From Arthrobacter sp. CAU 1506 (GTDB lineage Bacteria > Actinomycetota > Actinomycetes > Actinomycetales > Micrococcaceae), in the NCBI RefSeq assembly GCF_005047635.1, contig NZ_SUKC01000008.1:124001-188000 (forward strand): DNA of 64,000 bases, read 5' to 3'. The notes below the pieces were generated by a model that was not told the DNA's origin, ran no database searches, and was given only the letters and a program-made list of their open reading frames with translations. Position numbers and translations under genes: made by a program. Positions 1 to 8,971 of the stretch are shown here, one piece after another; the stretch's first letter is position 1; each line of letters opens with the position of its first letter.

Positions 1-2
1 CC

Positions 3-1181
3 TACCGCAGAACGCCCATCGGACGTGCCCGCAAGGGATCGTTCGCGGGGGAGCGGCCCGAGGATCTCGCACTGGCTGCCGTTACAGGAGTCCTTGATGC
101 GACACCGCAACTCGACCCCACGGAATTGGCCGACGCGTATGTGGGCTGCGCGGTTCCCGAAGGGGCGCAGGGGGACAACATCGGCCGGCGGGTCATGGTC
201 ATGGCTGGGATGGACCATCTTCCCGCCGTCACGGTCAACCGCTTCTGCGCCTCGTCCCTGCAGGCGACGGCGATGGCGGCACAGGCTGTGCGCGCCGGGG
301 ACGGCGAGGCCTTCCTGGTCGCCGGTGTTGAGCACACGTCCTCGACGCCGCCGGTGACGACTTCTCCCTATCCGGGTTTTGCGGCTGCGGGGAACCGCGC
401 CGGTGAACTCTTCGAATCCGGGGCGGAATGGTCAGACCCACGCAACCGCGGCGAGCTGCCGGACATCTACATCGACATGGGCAAAACCGCCGAGTTCGTT
501 GCGCGATCCACGGGCACCACCCGCCGGGACCAGGATGAATGGGCGCTTGAGTCACAGCTCCGGGCCGCGCGAGCCATCGAGGCCGGCTACTTTGCCCGGG
601 AAATCGTGCCGGTCACCACTGCCGACGGCAGGGTGGTGACGGCCGACGACGGCCCGCGCCCCGCAACAACCATGGACGGACTGTCCGGGCTTCAGCCGGT
701 CTTCCACGCCTCGGGTACCGTCACCGCAGGCAACGCCAGCCCGCTAAATGACGGTGCCTCCGCCCTCATCGTCATGAGCGCCCGCCGGGCCAAGGAATTG
801 GGGATCACCCCGCTGGCCCGCATTCTGGGGAGCACGGCCAGCGGGCTATCCCCGGAGATCATGGGGCTGGGCCCGGTGGGGGCCTCGCAACGGCTCTTGG
901 CACGACTCGGTTTGTCGATTGACGACATCGACGTCGTGGAATTGAATGAGGCATTCGCCGCCCAGGTCGTGCCTGTTGTCCGCCAGCTCAAGGCGGACCC
1001 GGCGAAGGTGAACCCGTTCGGCGGGGCGATCGCGCTCGGCCATCCCTTCGGCGCTACAGGGGCCCGGCTTGTTGGCACGCTCATCAATGGCTTGCAGAGC
1101 AAGGACGCCACGCTGGGACTGGCCACGCTCTGCGTCGGCGGGGGCCAAGGCATGGCCATGGCCATCGAGCGCCTGTCATGA
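3..1181 (+). CDS. Thiolase (acetyl-CoA C-acyltransferase), 5' end outside window
   Basis: Thiolase that condenses or cleaves 3-ketoacyl-CoA. The reading frame is already open at base 3 and its first visible residues (RRTPIGRARKGSF) are a typical thiolase N-terminus, so only about ten residues are missing; 392 are visible, close to the usual 390-400. The nucleophile is the Cys of NRFCASS at visible residue 82; NEAFAA, the GHP of ALGHPFGATGAR and the C-terminal CVGGGQG supply the other catalytic elements. The stop overlaps the start of the thioesterase by 4 bases, so the two are co-translated. With the acetoacetyl-CoA synthetase at 11.6 kb it could turn acetoacetyl-CoA into two acetyl-CoA; a PaaJ/PcaF-type 3-oxoadipyl-CoA thiolase is equally possible because of the PaaI-like neighbour. 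Confidence 0.93.
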   Translation, partial: YRRTPIGRARKGSFAGERPEDLALAAVTGVLDATPQLDPTELADAYVGCAVPEGAQGDNIGRRVMVMAGMDHLPAVTVNRFCASSLQATAMAAQAVRAGDGEAFLVAGVEHTSSTPPVTTSPYPGFAAAGNRAGELFESGAEWSDPRNRGELPDIYIDMGKTAEFVARSTGTTRRDQDEWALESQLRAARAIEAGYFAREIVPVTTADGRVVTADDGPRPATTMDGLSGLQPVFHASGTVTAGNASPLNDGASALIVMSARRAKELGITPLARILGSTASGLSPEIMGLGPVGASQRLLARLGLSIDDIDVVELNEAFAAQVVPVVRQLKADPAKVNPFGGAIALGHPFGATGARLVGTLINGLQSKDATLGLATLCVGGGQGMAMAIERLS

Positions 1182-1594
1182 GCACGGTGATGACTATTGA
1201 CGATCCGGCGCGCTCCATGCTGAAAGCAGACCGGAGCCTGGACCGGCTGGGCGTGATTGTGGAAGGCGCCAGCGGCGGCCGCTCGGTCGCAGTTCTCGAA
1301 GTCGAACCGTTGATGGCCAATGGGCATGGCATTGCCCATGGTGGCTTCGTTTTCAGTGTTGCCGATACTGCCTTCGCGATGGCAGCGAACACGCTGGGCC
1401 CCAGCATTGCGACGGCGGACGCATCCATCACCTACCTGTCTCCTGCGCACGTCGGCGAGCGATTGGTTGCCGAGGCCGAGGTTACTTTCAATGAATCGCG
1501 GCGGGTCATCGTGGACGTCATCGTACGCGCCGGAGACCGCACGGTGGCCATCTACCGCGGAACCGGCCGCGCACTCCGGGCACCTGCCGGCTAG
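1178..1594 (+). CDS. PaaI-like hotdog-fold acyl-CoA thioesterase
   Basis: 138-aa single hotdog-domain thioesterase. HGGFVFSVADTAFA (residues 54-67) is the conserved helix segment of PaaI-type hydroxyphenylacetyl-CoA thioesterases, with the usual Asp/Thr region following. Length fits the family (about 130-150 aa). The ATG overlaps the thiolase stop (ATGA). In phenylacetate operons PaaI hydrolyses stalled ring-hydroxylated CoA esters and releases CoA; the same housekeeping role is inferred here, although no paaABCDE genes are inside the window. It could instead be a general aryl-CoA thioesterase. Confidence 0.85.
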   Translation: MSTVMTIDDPARSMLKADRSLDRLGVIVEGASGGRSVAVLEVEPLMANGHGIAHGGFVFSVADTAFAMAANTLGPSIATADASITYLSPAHVGERLVAEAEVTFNESRRVIVDVIVRAGDRTVAIYRGTGRALRAPAG

Positions 1595-1619
1595 GCCGCG
1601 CACCACCCTGCAGACGGGG

Positions 1620-1649
1620 ACCCATCGCTCACCGAATCGAGCGATGGGT
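1620..1649. terminator. 11-bp hairpin after the thiolase-thioesterase unit
   Basis: Perfect inverted repeat with arms ACCCATCGCTC / GAGCGATGGGT and an 8-base loop, 25 bases after the thioesterase stop. There is no T-tract, as is common for actinobacterial terminators. Confidence 0.6.
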
Positions 1650-1683
1650 TCCGTCGCCTCTGGACAGCAGCACCCCCACGCAA

Positions 1684-1733
1684 ACCGCTCCCCTGGAAGG
1701 ACCGATTTCTAAGGTCACATCCAGGGGAGCGGT
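1684..1733. terminator. 13-bp inverted repeat between convergent genes
   Basis: Perfect 13-base arms (ACCGCTCCCCTGG and its complement) around a 24-base spacer, lying 28 bases past the stop of the minus-strand DapA-like gene. With the preceding hairpin it forms a bidirectional termination zone between two convergent units. Confidence 0.55.
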
Positions 1734-1761
1734 CTACCAGCGCTTCCTAGCCCAGGGAGCG

Positions 1762-2781
1762 TTAGGCCGAGACGCGGCCCCGCACGAACTCTTCATCCGG
1801 GGAGTCCGTGACCGGCAGGCCCGAGGCTACCAGCGAGGCCCGGAGCTGCTTCATGAAGCGGTCGGGCAGCTTCGGGGCGGGCGCGCGGAGGGCTCCACCG
1901 TTGAAGCCGGCGAGCCACTCCTGGTATTTCCACTGGGTGCGGTTGATCATGTTTGTCCCCGGCGTAGAGGTTGAGGACACGGCACCGTTGGCCTGGCGGG
2001 CGGGATGCACCTGCCAGTACAGCTTCATCGCTTCCTCCCACTGACCGGACTGGGCCAGTTGGAAGGCGCGGGGGTAGTAGTCACTCATCCAGTTCGTGTT
2101 GCTCGTGCCAGAGAACTGGAAGTCCAGGACGGACATCAGGGGGATGGTCTCGGCCTCGATCGGGCAAGAGATCAGCACCTCGTCGCGGAAGTGGTGGTAC
2201 ATCTCCATGACGCCGGGGATGCCGGGGTAGGCCTGCTCCGCCTTGATCGCGACGATGTTCGGGATGGCGTCGAGGACGCGTCGAACGAAGGCCACATCCA
2301 TGCCTGCCGGGTGGATGCGCTCGAAGCCCCAGGCCGGAAGCGGGAACAGCATGGTGGCCAGCCCGGTCTCGTCGCAGAAGGCCTTGGTGTAGTCGAACAC
2401 CTGGTCGTGGGACGTCGGCCAGAAGGACGCGGGGTAGGCCAGCAGTGCGCGGTCGACGCCGGCGGCTTCGGCGAGCTTGGCAGCGCGGATGTTTTCTTCC
2501 AGCGTGTTGAAGATGGCGTGGAAAAAGATGCCGAAGTCGGGTCCGGCGGCTTCGCGCGCCACTGCGGCAATTCGGGCGTATTCCTCCACCGTGACATTCA
2601 CTTCGGCAACCAGAAGGGTGCCGGCAAAGCCGAGTTCCTTCAGCTTGAGCACGTCGTGGCGGATCGCGTTCTCGTTGATCCCGGAAAAGTCGGGTGTGTA
2701 GGACGGGTGGGTGACGGCGATCGTGCCGCGGAACTTCTCTTTCGCCCAGGCTCGGGCCTCGGACCGTGTGTAATCCACCAT
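1762..2781 (-). CDS. DapA/N-acetylneuraminate-lyase superfamily lyase or dehydratase
   Basis: 339-aa TIM-barrel protein of the dihydrodipicolinate synthase family, cytoplasmic. The Schiff-base lysine is Lys180 in NIVAIKAE. The usual YNxP motif that carries the catalytic Tyr is replaced by FPLPAWGFERIHP (146-158), so it is not biosynthetic DapA. Family members with catabolic roles cleave or dehydrate 2-keto-3-deoxy acids or deaminate pyrroline-4-hydroxy-2-carboxylate. The ATG at 2781 is chosen because AAGGAG lies 8 bases upstream; the open frame extends 60 codons further but that part is low-complexity and overlaps the next gene. It follows the ornithine-cyclodeaminase-like gene by 22 bases on the same strand. 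Substrate unknown. Confidence 0.8.
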   Translation of the reverse strand: MVDYTRSEARAWAKEKFRGTIAVTHPSYTPDFSGINENAIRHDVLKLKELGFAGTLLVAEVNVTVEEYARIAAVAREAAGPDFGIFFHAIFNTLEENIRAAKLAEAAGVDRALLAYPASFWPTSHDQVFDYTKAFCDETGLATMLFPLPAWGFERIHPAGMDVAFVRRVLDAIPNIVAIKAEQAYPGIPGVMEMYHHFRDEVLISCPIEAETIPLMSVLDFQFSGTSNTNWMSDYYPRAFQLAQSGQWEEAMKLYWQVHPARQANGAVSSTSTPGTNMINRTQWKYQEWLAGFNGGALRAPAPKLPDRFMKQLRASLVASGLPVTDSPDEEFVRGRVSA

Positions 2782-2803
2782 GGGTATTCTCCTTAATCCT
2801 TGT

Positions 2804-3817
2804 TTATTTTCTAGTGGTGACAATGCCGACGGGAAGTACGGTGCCGATGCCCTCGGCTCGGGCTCGGTTGAGGAGCATCTCGGCGACGACGATGTCCTGC
2901 AGGCCCGAGCCGGTCGATTTGTAGATCCGAATGCCCTGCTCCGGGTTGATCTGGGTTGCACCGCTGAGCACGGCGTTGAGTGTGACGACGACGGAATCCA
3001 CGTCGATGCCGTCCGCGCGGGCGGCGATCATGTCGCCGCTGCCGTTGACCACCTCGTCATACGTGTCGACGACGACGACGGCGGCCCGGCCAATCAGGTC
3101 GGCGGGCAGTTCGCGCTGTGCCGGCGTGGTGGAACCGATGGAGACGATGGCGGTATTGTGGCCCACCCAGTCGCTCAGCAGGGTGGGTGACTCGTCCCTC
3201 GATCGCGCCGCACAGAGGATGAGGTCTGCACCCTCGGCTGCCTCTTGGGCAGAGCCGACCGCGACGGCCGCCGCACCAGAAACGCCGTCGAACTCGCGGG
3301 CGAACGCCTCACGATTCGAGGGTGTAGGACTGAACACGCGGATGCCGGCGAACTCGACCAGGTGGGACAGCGCCGTGAGGTGCGACCGCGCTTCGAAGCC
3401 CGAGCCGATCACGCCGATCTGCAAGGGCCGTTGCGGTACCAGCGTGGAGGCGCCGACTGCGGAGGTCGCCGCCGTGCGCAGGCCGGTGACCCGGTTGCCG
3501 TCCACCAGCGCGACCAGGTCCGCCGTGTCCTTCTCGAAGAGGGAGATGAGATAGCTGACGCGGAGCCCGTCCGCGAAGGATCCGACGATCGATTTCGCGC
3601 CGAACAGCTGGCCGCTTCCCGGGACGGACGGCATGATCCGCATCCACTCGCGTTCGGACTGGGCAAAGATCCTGCCTGGCGTCCGGGCCTCGTCGTCGGC
3701 GGCACTGTAGGCGGCGCGAATGGCCCGGATGGCCTCGGGCCAATCTGACAGCTTGGCTACATCGGAATCTGTCAGGAACAGCGGAAGGTTCTGCGGCAAT
3801 TCGCCATCGGTACTCAC
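2804..3817 (-). CDS. Ornithine cyclodeaminase/mu-crystallin family protein
   Basis: 337-aa member of the OCD/mu-crystallin family of NAD(P)H-binding enzymes. Central GVIGSGFEARSHLTAL is the Rossmann nucleotide-binding loop, and TLVPQRPLQIG precedes it as in the family. Members either deaminate ornithine to proline or reduce cyclic ketimines such as pyrroline-2-carboxylate. GTG start at 3817 with GGAG nine bases upstream. It is the first gene of a minus-strand pair with the DapA-like gene and is divergent from the aldehyde dehydrogenase, sharing a 133-base promoter region that contains a palindromic operator. Given the aconitase X operon in this window, a pyrroline-2-carboxylate reductase role is attractive but not shown. 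Confidence 0.82.
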   Translation of the reverse strand: MSTDGELPQNLPLFLTDSDVAKLSDWPEAIRAIRAAYSAADDEARTPGRIFAQSEREWMRIMPSVPGSGQLFGAKSIVGSFADGLRVSYLISLFEKDTADLVALVDGNRVTGLRTAATSAVGASTLVPQRPLQIGVIGSGFEARSHLTALSHLVEFAGIRVFSPTPSNREAFAREFDGVSGAAAVAVGSAQEAAEGADLILCAARSRDESPTLLSDWVGHNTAIVSIGSTTPAQRELPADLIGRAAVVVVDTYDEVVNGSGDMIAARADGIDVDSVVVTLNAVLSGATQINPEQGIRIYKSTGSGLQDIVVAEMLLNRARAEGIGTVLPVGIVTTRK

Positions 3818-3887
3818 GGGCTTTCACTCCTTCGTGTTACGGGGCCCCGCAACGAGCGGGTCGGAGAATGAGATGGGCATTACATCC

Positions 3888-3902
3888 GATACGAATCGTA
3901 TC
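3888..3902. promoter_or_regulatory. Palindromic operator, site 1 (GATACGAATCGTATC)
   Basis: A 15-base palindrome (7-base arms, central A) in the divergent region between the OCD-like and aldehyde dehydrogenase genes. TACAT lies two bases before it and a TATACT -10-like hexamer follows at 3906-3911, so the palindrome sits inside the likely promoter, as expected for a repressor site. Related sites occur at 5392 and 9945. Confidence 0.65.
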
Positions 3903-3950
3903 CCATATACTCGTCAACACAACCCCGTCTCAAGGAGGAGCGTTCAGCAT

Positions 3951-5327
3951 ATGGGAATCGCAACTGTGAACCCGACCACCGGCTTGACCGAAAAGGAATT
4001 CGAGCCCCATTCATCCGAAGAGGTCCAGGCTCGGATCGCCGAGTCCGCCGGGGCAGCAACTCGCCTCCGCGCCACCACCTACGAGCAGCGGGCGGCCTGG
4101 ATGCTTGCTGCCGCGGAGATCCTCGACGACGAGGCGAACAGTCTCGCGGAGCTCATCACCGTCGAGATGGGTAAGCCCATCGCGCAGTCGGTCGCCGAGG
4201 TGCAGAAGTCCGCGAAGGCCATGCGCTACTACGCCGAGAATGCGGAAGCGTTCCTCGCCGACAGCCCGCTCCAGGACCCGGCGGCGGTGGGTGCCTCCCA
4301 GGCCTGGACCCGCTACGAGCCACTCGGCGCGGTCTTGGCGGTCATGCCGTGGAACTATCCGCTGTGGCAGGTGATTAGGTTCGCCGCCCCTGCGCTGATG
4401 GCGGGGAACTCCGGCCTGCTGAAGCATGCCTCCAACGTGCCCCAGGCCGCGATCTATCTCGACACGCTGTTCGAGCGGGGAGGATTCCCGGCCGGTTCCT
4501 TCCGGACCCTGCTGATCGGCGGCGGCGAGGTTGCCGGCGTTCTGGCGGATCCGAGGGTCAAGGCGGTCACATTGACCGGTTCGGAGCCCGCAGGGCGTTC
4601 CGTAGCTTCGATCGCAGCCGATCACGTGAAGAAAGCCGTTCTGGAACTCGGCGGATCGGATCCGTTCATCGTCATGCCGACCGCAGATATTGCCGAAGCG
4701 GCAGCCACGGCGGTGAGGGCCCGGATCAGCAACAACGGCCAGTCCTGTATCGCAGGCAAGCGCTTCATTGTCCACACCGAGGTCTACGACGCCTTCGCCG
4801 TCGAGTTCGCGGAGCGGATGGCCGACCTCGTCGTCGGCGACCCCCTCGATCCGCAGACCGAGGTTGGCCCGCTGGCCACCCGCTCCGGCCGCGACGAACT
4901 TGCCGAGCTCGTCGAGGACGCCCGGGACCGCGGGGCCCAGATCCTGGCCGGCGGAACCATTCCGGACAGCAAAGGCTTTTTCTATGCCCCCACCATTGTG
5001 GCCGGGCTGACCGACGACATGCGGCTGGTCCAGGAAGAAGCCTTCGGGCCCGTTGCCTCGCTCTACCGCGCGAACGATCGCGAGGAAGCCCTGCGGATCG
5101 CCAACCAGACCTCCTTTGGCCTGTCCAGCGCTGTTTGGACGCGCGACGAGGAAGAGGAGGGGTGGTTTATGAAGAACCTCGAGGCGGGGGCTGTGTTCAT
5201 CAACGGCAGGACCGTTTCCAACCAGGAGCTGCCGTTCGGCGGGATCAAGCGCTCCGGATTCGGGCGGGAACTTGCGGCGGAAGGCATCCGCGAGTTCTGC
5301 AACCTCAAGACCGTCTGGAAGGCCTGA
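3951..5327 (+). CDS. NAD(P)-dependent succinate-semialdehyde-type aldehyde dehydrogenase
   Basis: 458-aa ALDH superfamily enzyme oxidising an aldehyde to its acid. Catalytic Cys266 lies in [12 protein letters not shown] and general base Glu232 in [18 protein letters not shown] (132-140) and TGSEPAGR (209-216) are typical of GabD/Sad-type succinate-semialdehyde dehydrogenases. ATG 3951 is preceded by AAGGAGG at the right distance; the longer frame back to 3720 runs antisense into the neighbouring gene and was discarded. Likely substrates in this setting are succinate semialdehyde or 2-oxoglutarate semialdehyde, a product expected from the DapA-family partner. Transcribed divergently from the OCD/DapA pair from the shared operator. 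Confidence 0.92.
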   Translation: MGIATVNPTTGLTEKEFEPHSSEEVQARIAESAGAATRLRATTYEQRAAWMLAAAEILDDEANSLAELITVEMGKPIAQSVAEVQKSAKAMRYYAENAEAFLADSPLQDPAAVGASQAWTRYEPLGAVLAVMPWNYPLWQVIRFAAPALMAGNSGLLKHASNVPQAAIYLDTLFERGGFPAGSFRTLLIGGGEVAGVLADPRVKAVTLTGSEPAGRSVASIAADHVKKAVLELGGSDPFIVMPTADIAEAAATAVRARISNNGQSCIAGKRFIVHTEVYDAFAVEFAERMADLVVGDPLDPQTEVGPLATRSGRDELAELVEDARDRGAQILAGGTIPDSKGFFYAPTIVAGLTDDMRLVQEEAFGPVASLYRANDREEALRIANQTSFGLSSAVWTRDEEEEGWFMKNLEAGAVFINGRTVSNQELPFGGIKRSGFGRELAAEGIREFCNLKTVWKA

Positions 5328-5391
5328 CGCAACGTAGCGAGCGGCTCGCCGCAACCCTTGCGAGGGTAAAGTGATCGGTGTTACATTATCC

Positions 5392-5406
5392 GAAACGAAA
5401 CGTACT
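5392..5406. promoter_or_regulatory. Degenerate operator, site 2 (GAAACGAAACGTACT)
   Basis: Eleven of the first fourteen bases match site 1 (GAtACGAAtCGTAt), and the site is again preceded by TTACAT. It begins 32 bases before the hydroxylase ATG. The symmetry is imperfect, so binding would be weaker. Confidence 0.5.
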
Positions 5407-5423
5407 GAACCGAAGGATGCCAA

Positions 5424-6929
5424 ATGACCGACGCAGTGAATGTCGACGTGGTGGTGATCGGGGGAGGCCCGGTAGGGGTGACGGCGCTGGCGCTGCTTGG
5501 CCGGGCGGGGCTGACCGCTATTGGTTTGGAGCGCGAAACCGAGGCCTGGCCCACGGCCCGTGCGGTGCACTTCGACGGCGAAACGTTCCGCACCCTCCAG
5601 TCACTGGGGGTTGCGGAACGGTTCGCGGACGTCACGTTGCCGATGTCTTCGATGCATATCGAGAATGAGGCCGGCGAGGTGCTCATCTCCGTCCCCACCG
5701 GTCGTTTCGGGGCGCAGGCCTGGCACGACGACCTCACCTTCCACCAGCCAGACGTCGAGCACTTGCTTCGGGACGTTGTTGACGGGCTGCCCGGCGTCGA
5801 ACTCCGCTGCGGAAGTGCGGCCACCGACGTCCGAAATGTAGACAACGGCGTCGAGGTCACCGTGTGCGATGCGGCTGGCCGTGAATCGGTAATCCGTGCG
5901 CGCTGGGCCATCGCGGCCGATGGCGCCCGGTCCGAGGTCCGCAATTCCTTCGGAATCGTGAACGAACGCATCGGCGAGGACGCCGAGTGGCTCGTGGTGG
6001 ACGGAATCCTCAAGGACAGCCCCGGTTTGGCAACCGACATGATCTTCTTGGGCCACCACACCCGGCCCGCCCTGTGGATCCGCCTGCCAGGCGACCGGGT
6101 GCGGATGGAGTTCATGCTGATGCCCGACGACGACCCCGAGGACATCGTGACGGCGGAGTCGGTCGAACGGATTAGCCGCGGCGTGCTGCCGGCGGACAAG
6201 TTCACCGCCGACCGGCAATCCATCTACACGTTCCGGGGCCGCATCGCCGAGCAGTGGAAAGTGGGCAACATCTTCCTGGTCGGAGACGCTGCGCATCAGG
6301 CACCGCCGCTGTTCGGTCAGGGCCTGTGTGCCGGGATCCGGGACGTGGCCAACCTCGTCTGGAAGCTTGACCTGGTCAAGCGTGGATCGGCCGATGCATC
6401 ACTGCTCGACTCCTACGAAACCGAGCGCAAGCCGCATGCACGGTTCTGGGTCGAGCAGGCGGCCAATGCCGCCGGCTTCCTCCAGACCACCGACGCCGAG
6501 GTAGCGAAACAGCGGGACGAGTTCATCCGGACCAATCCCGCCGCATCTGCCCCTGTGTCCCCGGCTTTGGGGCCGGGCCTCCACGAAGGCGACACCGACA
6601 AGAGGGCGGGCCATCTGGGCGTCCAACCGATCCTGGCCGACGGTGTCCGCCTTGATGACATGGTTGGTTCACATTTCCTGGTGGCGACCTCGCATGACCT
6701 CTACGAAGCCGTCTCAGCAGAACTGCGCGCACAGCTTGAGGAGGACGGCGACGTCGTTGTCCTCCTTGATCCGGCCAAGGTCGGCCAGATCCTCGACGCG
6801 GCGGGTTCCTCCGCCGTCGTCATGCGGCCGGACCATTACATCCTGGGGCTCGGCGACACGCCCGAAGAGCTCGAGCGCCTCGTCCGCCGCATCCCCACCG
6901 TCGATCGCGCCGTACCGGCGTCCATCTAG
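5424..6929 (+). CDS. FAD-dependent aromatic hydroxylase (MhpA/PheA-like)
   Basis: 501-aa class A flavoprotein monooxygenase that hydroxylates a phenolic ring with NAD(P)H and O2. The N-terminal GGGPVG (13-18) binds the ADP of FAD; the second FAD motif, LVGDAAHQAPPLFGQG, starts near residue 285 and is characteristic of the MhpA/TfdB/PheA group; the C-terminal third is the thioredoxin-like extension of this group. It is followed 41 bases later by the extradiol dioxygenase, so its product is probably a catechol or hydroxyquinol-type ring ready for meta-cleavage. An operator-like site lies just upstream. The exact substrate (for example a resorcinol, a hydroxyphenylpropionate or orcinol) cannot be read from sequence. 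Confidence 0.9.
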   Translation: MTDAVNVDVVVIGGGPVGVTALALLGRAGLTAIGLERETEAWPTARAVHFDGETFRTLQSLGVAERFADVTLPMSSMHIENEAGEVLISVPTGRFGAQAWHDDLTFHQPDVEHLLRDVVDGLPGVELRCGSAATDVRNVDNGVEVTVCDAAGRESVIRARWAIAADGARSEVRNSFGIVNERIGEDAEWLVVDGILKDSPGLATDMIFLGHHTRPALWIRLPGDRVRMEFMLMPDDDPEDIVTAESVERISRGVLPADKFTADRQSIYTFRGRIAEQWKVGNIFLVGDAAHQAPPLFGQGLCAGIRDVANLVWKLDLVKRGSADASLLDSYETERKPHARFWVEQAANAAGFLQTTDAEVAKQRDEFIRTNPAASAPVSPALGPGLHEGDTDKRAGHLGVQPILADGVRLDDMVGSHFLVATSHDLYEAVSAELRAQLEEDGDVVVLLDPAKVGQILDAAGSSAVVMRPDHYILGLGDTPEELERLVRRIPTVDRAVPASI

Positions 6930-6970
6930 ACCAACACCCGCCAGAAATCGGCACAAGACAGGAGATCACA

Positions 6971-7909
6971 ATGGCCTTCAGCCCGATCACCCACCTGCGG
7001 CACTTCGACATCGCCGTACCCGACTACCAAAAGCAAATCGACTTTTATAAGAACCACTGGGGACTCACCGTGATGGAGGACGACGGCGGCGTCACCTACT
7101 TCGCCGCCGAGGGTTCGCCTGAGAACTACTCGGTCCGGGTCCGCAAATCGGATGAGAAACGACTCGACCTGGTCTCCTTCGGCGCCGCGGACCGTGCCGC
7201 CGTGGACCAGCTCGCGTCCGACCTCATCGCGAAGGGCGTGCAGCTGGTCGGCGAACCCGACGATGTGAAGACGTTCGGCGGCGGCTACGGCTTCCGGTTC
7301 TTCGATCTCGAAGGCCGCACCATCGAGGTTTCCAGCGACGTTGAAACCCGCAAGCACCGCAAAGTCGAAGAGCGCGAGGACATCCCGGTCAAGCTCTCGC
7401 ACGTCGTGCTGAACTCGCCCGAGCCGGAAAAGATGCGGGCCTGGTACGAGCAGCACCTTGGCTTCCGCCTGTCCGACACGCTGAACCACCCGCACACCGG
7501 CGACCTGTTCTACTTCATGCGCTGCAACGCGCAGCACCACAGCATGGCCATCGCCCGCGGCCCGCACGCCTCCCTGCAGCATGCGTCCTTTGAACTGCGC
7601 GGCATCGACGAGTACATGCGCGGCAGTGGCCGCCTCATGCGCGCCGGGTTCCGGAAGATCTGGGGTCCGGGCCGGCACCGCGCCGGCGACAACACCTTCA
7701 CCTACTTCATCGACCCGAACGGGAACACGATGGAGTACACCACCGAACTCGACACCATCGACGAGGATACCTGGCATCCCAGCATCTTCGACGTCCGCGA
7801 GCCGGAGACCTCCGACCAATGGGGGACCGGCGGCGAGATGGACGAATTCATTACCAAGGAGATGTTCAACGACCCGGACAAGGGCTTGTACGTAGCCCCG
7901 CCGGTCTGA
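6971..7909 (+). CDS. Extradiol (VOC-fold) ring-cleavage dioxygenase
   Basis: 312 aa with two vicinal-oxygen-chelate domains, at about 6-125 and 140-260. The C-terminal domain carries the Fe(II) facial triad: His144 in SHVVLN, His204 in QHASFEL and Glu255 in MEYTTE. This is the type I extradiol dioxygenase layout that opens catecholic rings next to the hydroxyl pair. CAGGAGA precedes the ATG. It lies between the FAD hydroxylase and a fumarylacetoacetase-family hydrolase, the order expected for hydroxylation, meta-cleavage and C-C hydrolysis. The metal triad makes the class firm; the substrate is inferred from context only. Confidence 0.9.
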   Translation: MAFSPITHLRHFDIAVPDYQKQIDFYKNHWGLTVMEDDGGVTYFAAEGSPENYSVRVRKSDEKRLDLVSFGAADRAAVDQLASDLIAKGVQLVGEPDDVKTFGGGYGFRFFDLEGRTIEVSSDVETRKHRKVEEREDIPVKLSHVVLNSPEPEKMRAWYEQHLGFRLSDTLNHPHTGDLFYFMRCNAQHHSMAIARGPHASLQHASFELRGIDEYMRGSGRLMRAGFRKIWGPGRHRAGDNTFTYFIDPNGNTMEYTTELDTIDEDTWHPSIFDVREPETSDQWGTGGEMDEFITKEMFNDPDKGLYVAPPV

Positions 7910-7921
7910 CGGGAAGCTGCT

Positions 7922-8971
7922 GTGACCGAAAAAATACCAACCGAAACGGTCGGTCCGAAGGGCTTCGCGCTCGGCAGCTTCGAGCTTGCGGGGGCGCAGT
8001 TCCCCGGGGTGGTCTTCGGTAACGCAGTCGTGGATCTCCGATCTGTCCTGCCCGGGGTGGGGCAGATCGGGGATCTGTTCGGCAGTTGGGAAGCACACCT
8101 GGACGCGCTCCAGGCCATCGATCCGGCGGCGGTCCCTGCGCATCCGCTCCAGGAGCTGCGGGTGCTGCCGCCGGTGCAACCCGTAGGCACCTTCATTGCC
8201 GCCGGCGCCAACTACCGCGAGCACGTGCTGGAAATCAGTGTGGCTCACCGGCTGGGTGCCGAGGGCGCCAACGAGTCCGAGCTCCGGGCGGAGGCCGCCG
8301 CGGAGACGGATGAACGCCGCCGGGTCGGCGACCCGTATGTCTGGACAGGAATACCGTCCGCCGCCTGTGGAGCCAATGACGACCTTCAATTGCCCGACGT
8401 CGGCGAAAACGTCGACTGGGAACTTGAGCTGGGCGTGGTGATCGGAAAGGCGGCGCATCGGGTGGGCGTTGCGGAGGCGATGGACTACGTCGCCGGCTAC
8501 ACCATCGTCAATGACATCACGGCGCGGACGCTGGTCCCGCGGAGCGATATCGCCATGATGGGCACCGACTGGTTCCGGGCGAAGAACCAGCCGACGTTTT
8601 TCCCCACCGGTCCTTACCTGGTGCCGGCGCGGTTCGTGGACGACCCCGCAAAGCTCCGGATCCAGCTGAGCCTGAACGGCACGCTGATGCAGGACGCCTA
8701 CACGGATGACCTGCTGTTCGGTATCCCGAGCTTGATCGCCTACGCGTCATCGGTTGCGCAGCTGCAGCCCGGCGACATTCTGCTGACCGGGTCGCCGCCT
8801 GGAAACGGCTCGCACTGGGGCCGTTTCCTGCAGGGCGGCGATGTCATGGAAGCGACCATCTCCGGCCTGGGTGCCCAACGCACGCTTGTCCAGGCCCCGA
8901 GCGGGAAACTGCCATCGTGGTACGCGGACAGGCGGCCCGAGGTTGCAGCGGCTGACGGCCCAAAGCAATGA
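7922..8971 (+). CDS. Fumarylacetoacetate hydrolase family protein 1
   Basis: 349-aa FAH-superfamily enzyme. DWELELGVVIGK (from about residue 165) and VNDITAR (about 196-202) provide the Glu-x-Glu and Asp metal ligands; PTFFPTGPYLVP and GDILLTGSPPGN are the C-terminal family signatures. Members hydrolyse C-C bonds of diketo acids or hydrate and decarboxylate 2-hydroxy-muconate-type dienoates. GTG start twelve bases after the dioxygenase stop, so it probably acts directly on the meta-cleavage product. A 30-residue acidic/arginine-rich insertion (about 110-140, with ESELRAEAAAETDERRR) is longer than in minimal family members. Confidence 0.87.
   Translation: MTEKIPTETVGPKGFALGSFELAGAQFPGVVFGNAVVDLRSVLPGVGQIGDLFGSWEAHLDALQAIDPAAVPAHPLQELRVLPPVQPVGTFIAAGANYREHVLEISVAHRLGAEGANESELRAEAAAETDERRRVGDPYVWTGIPSAACGANDDLQLPDVGENVDWELELGVVIGKAAHRVGVAEAMDYVAGYTIVNDITARTLVPRSDIAMMGTDWFRAKNQPTFFPTGPYLVPARFVDDPAKLRIQLSLNGTLMQDAYTDDLLFGIPSLIAYASSVAQLQPGDILLTGSPPGNGSHWGRFLQGGDVMEATISGLGAQRTLVQAPSGKLPSWYADRRPEVAAADGPKQ

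Noticed and set aside
4011-5570. Long minus-strand frame opposite the aldehyde dehydrogenase
   Set aside because: High-GC codon structure creates such mirror frames; the plus-strand enzyme has all catalytic residues.
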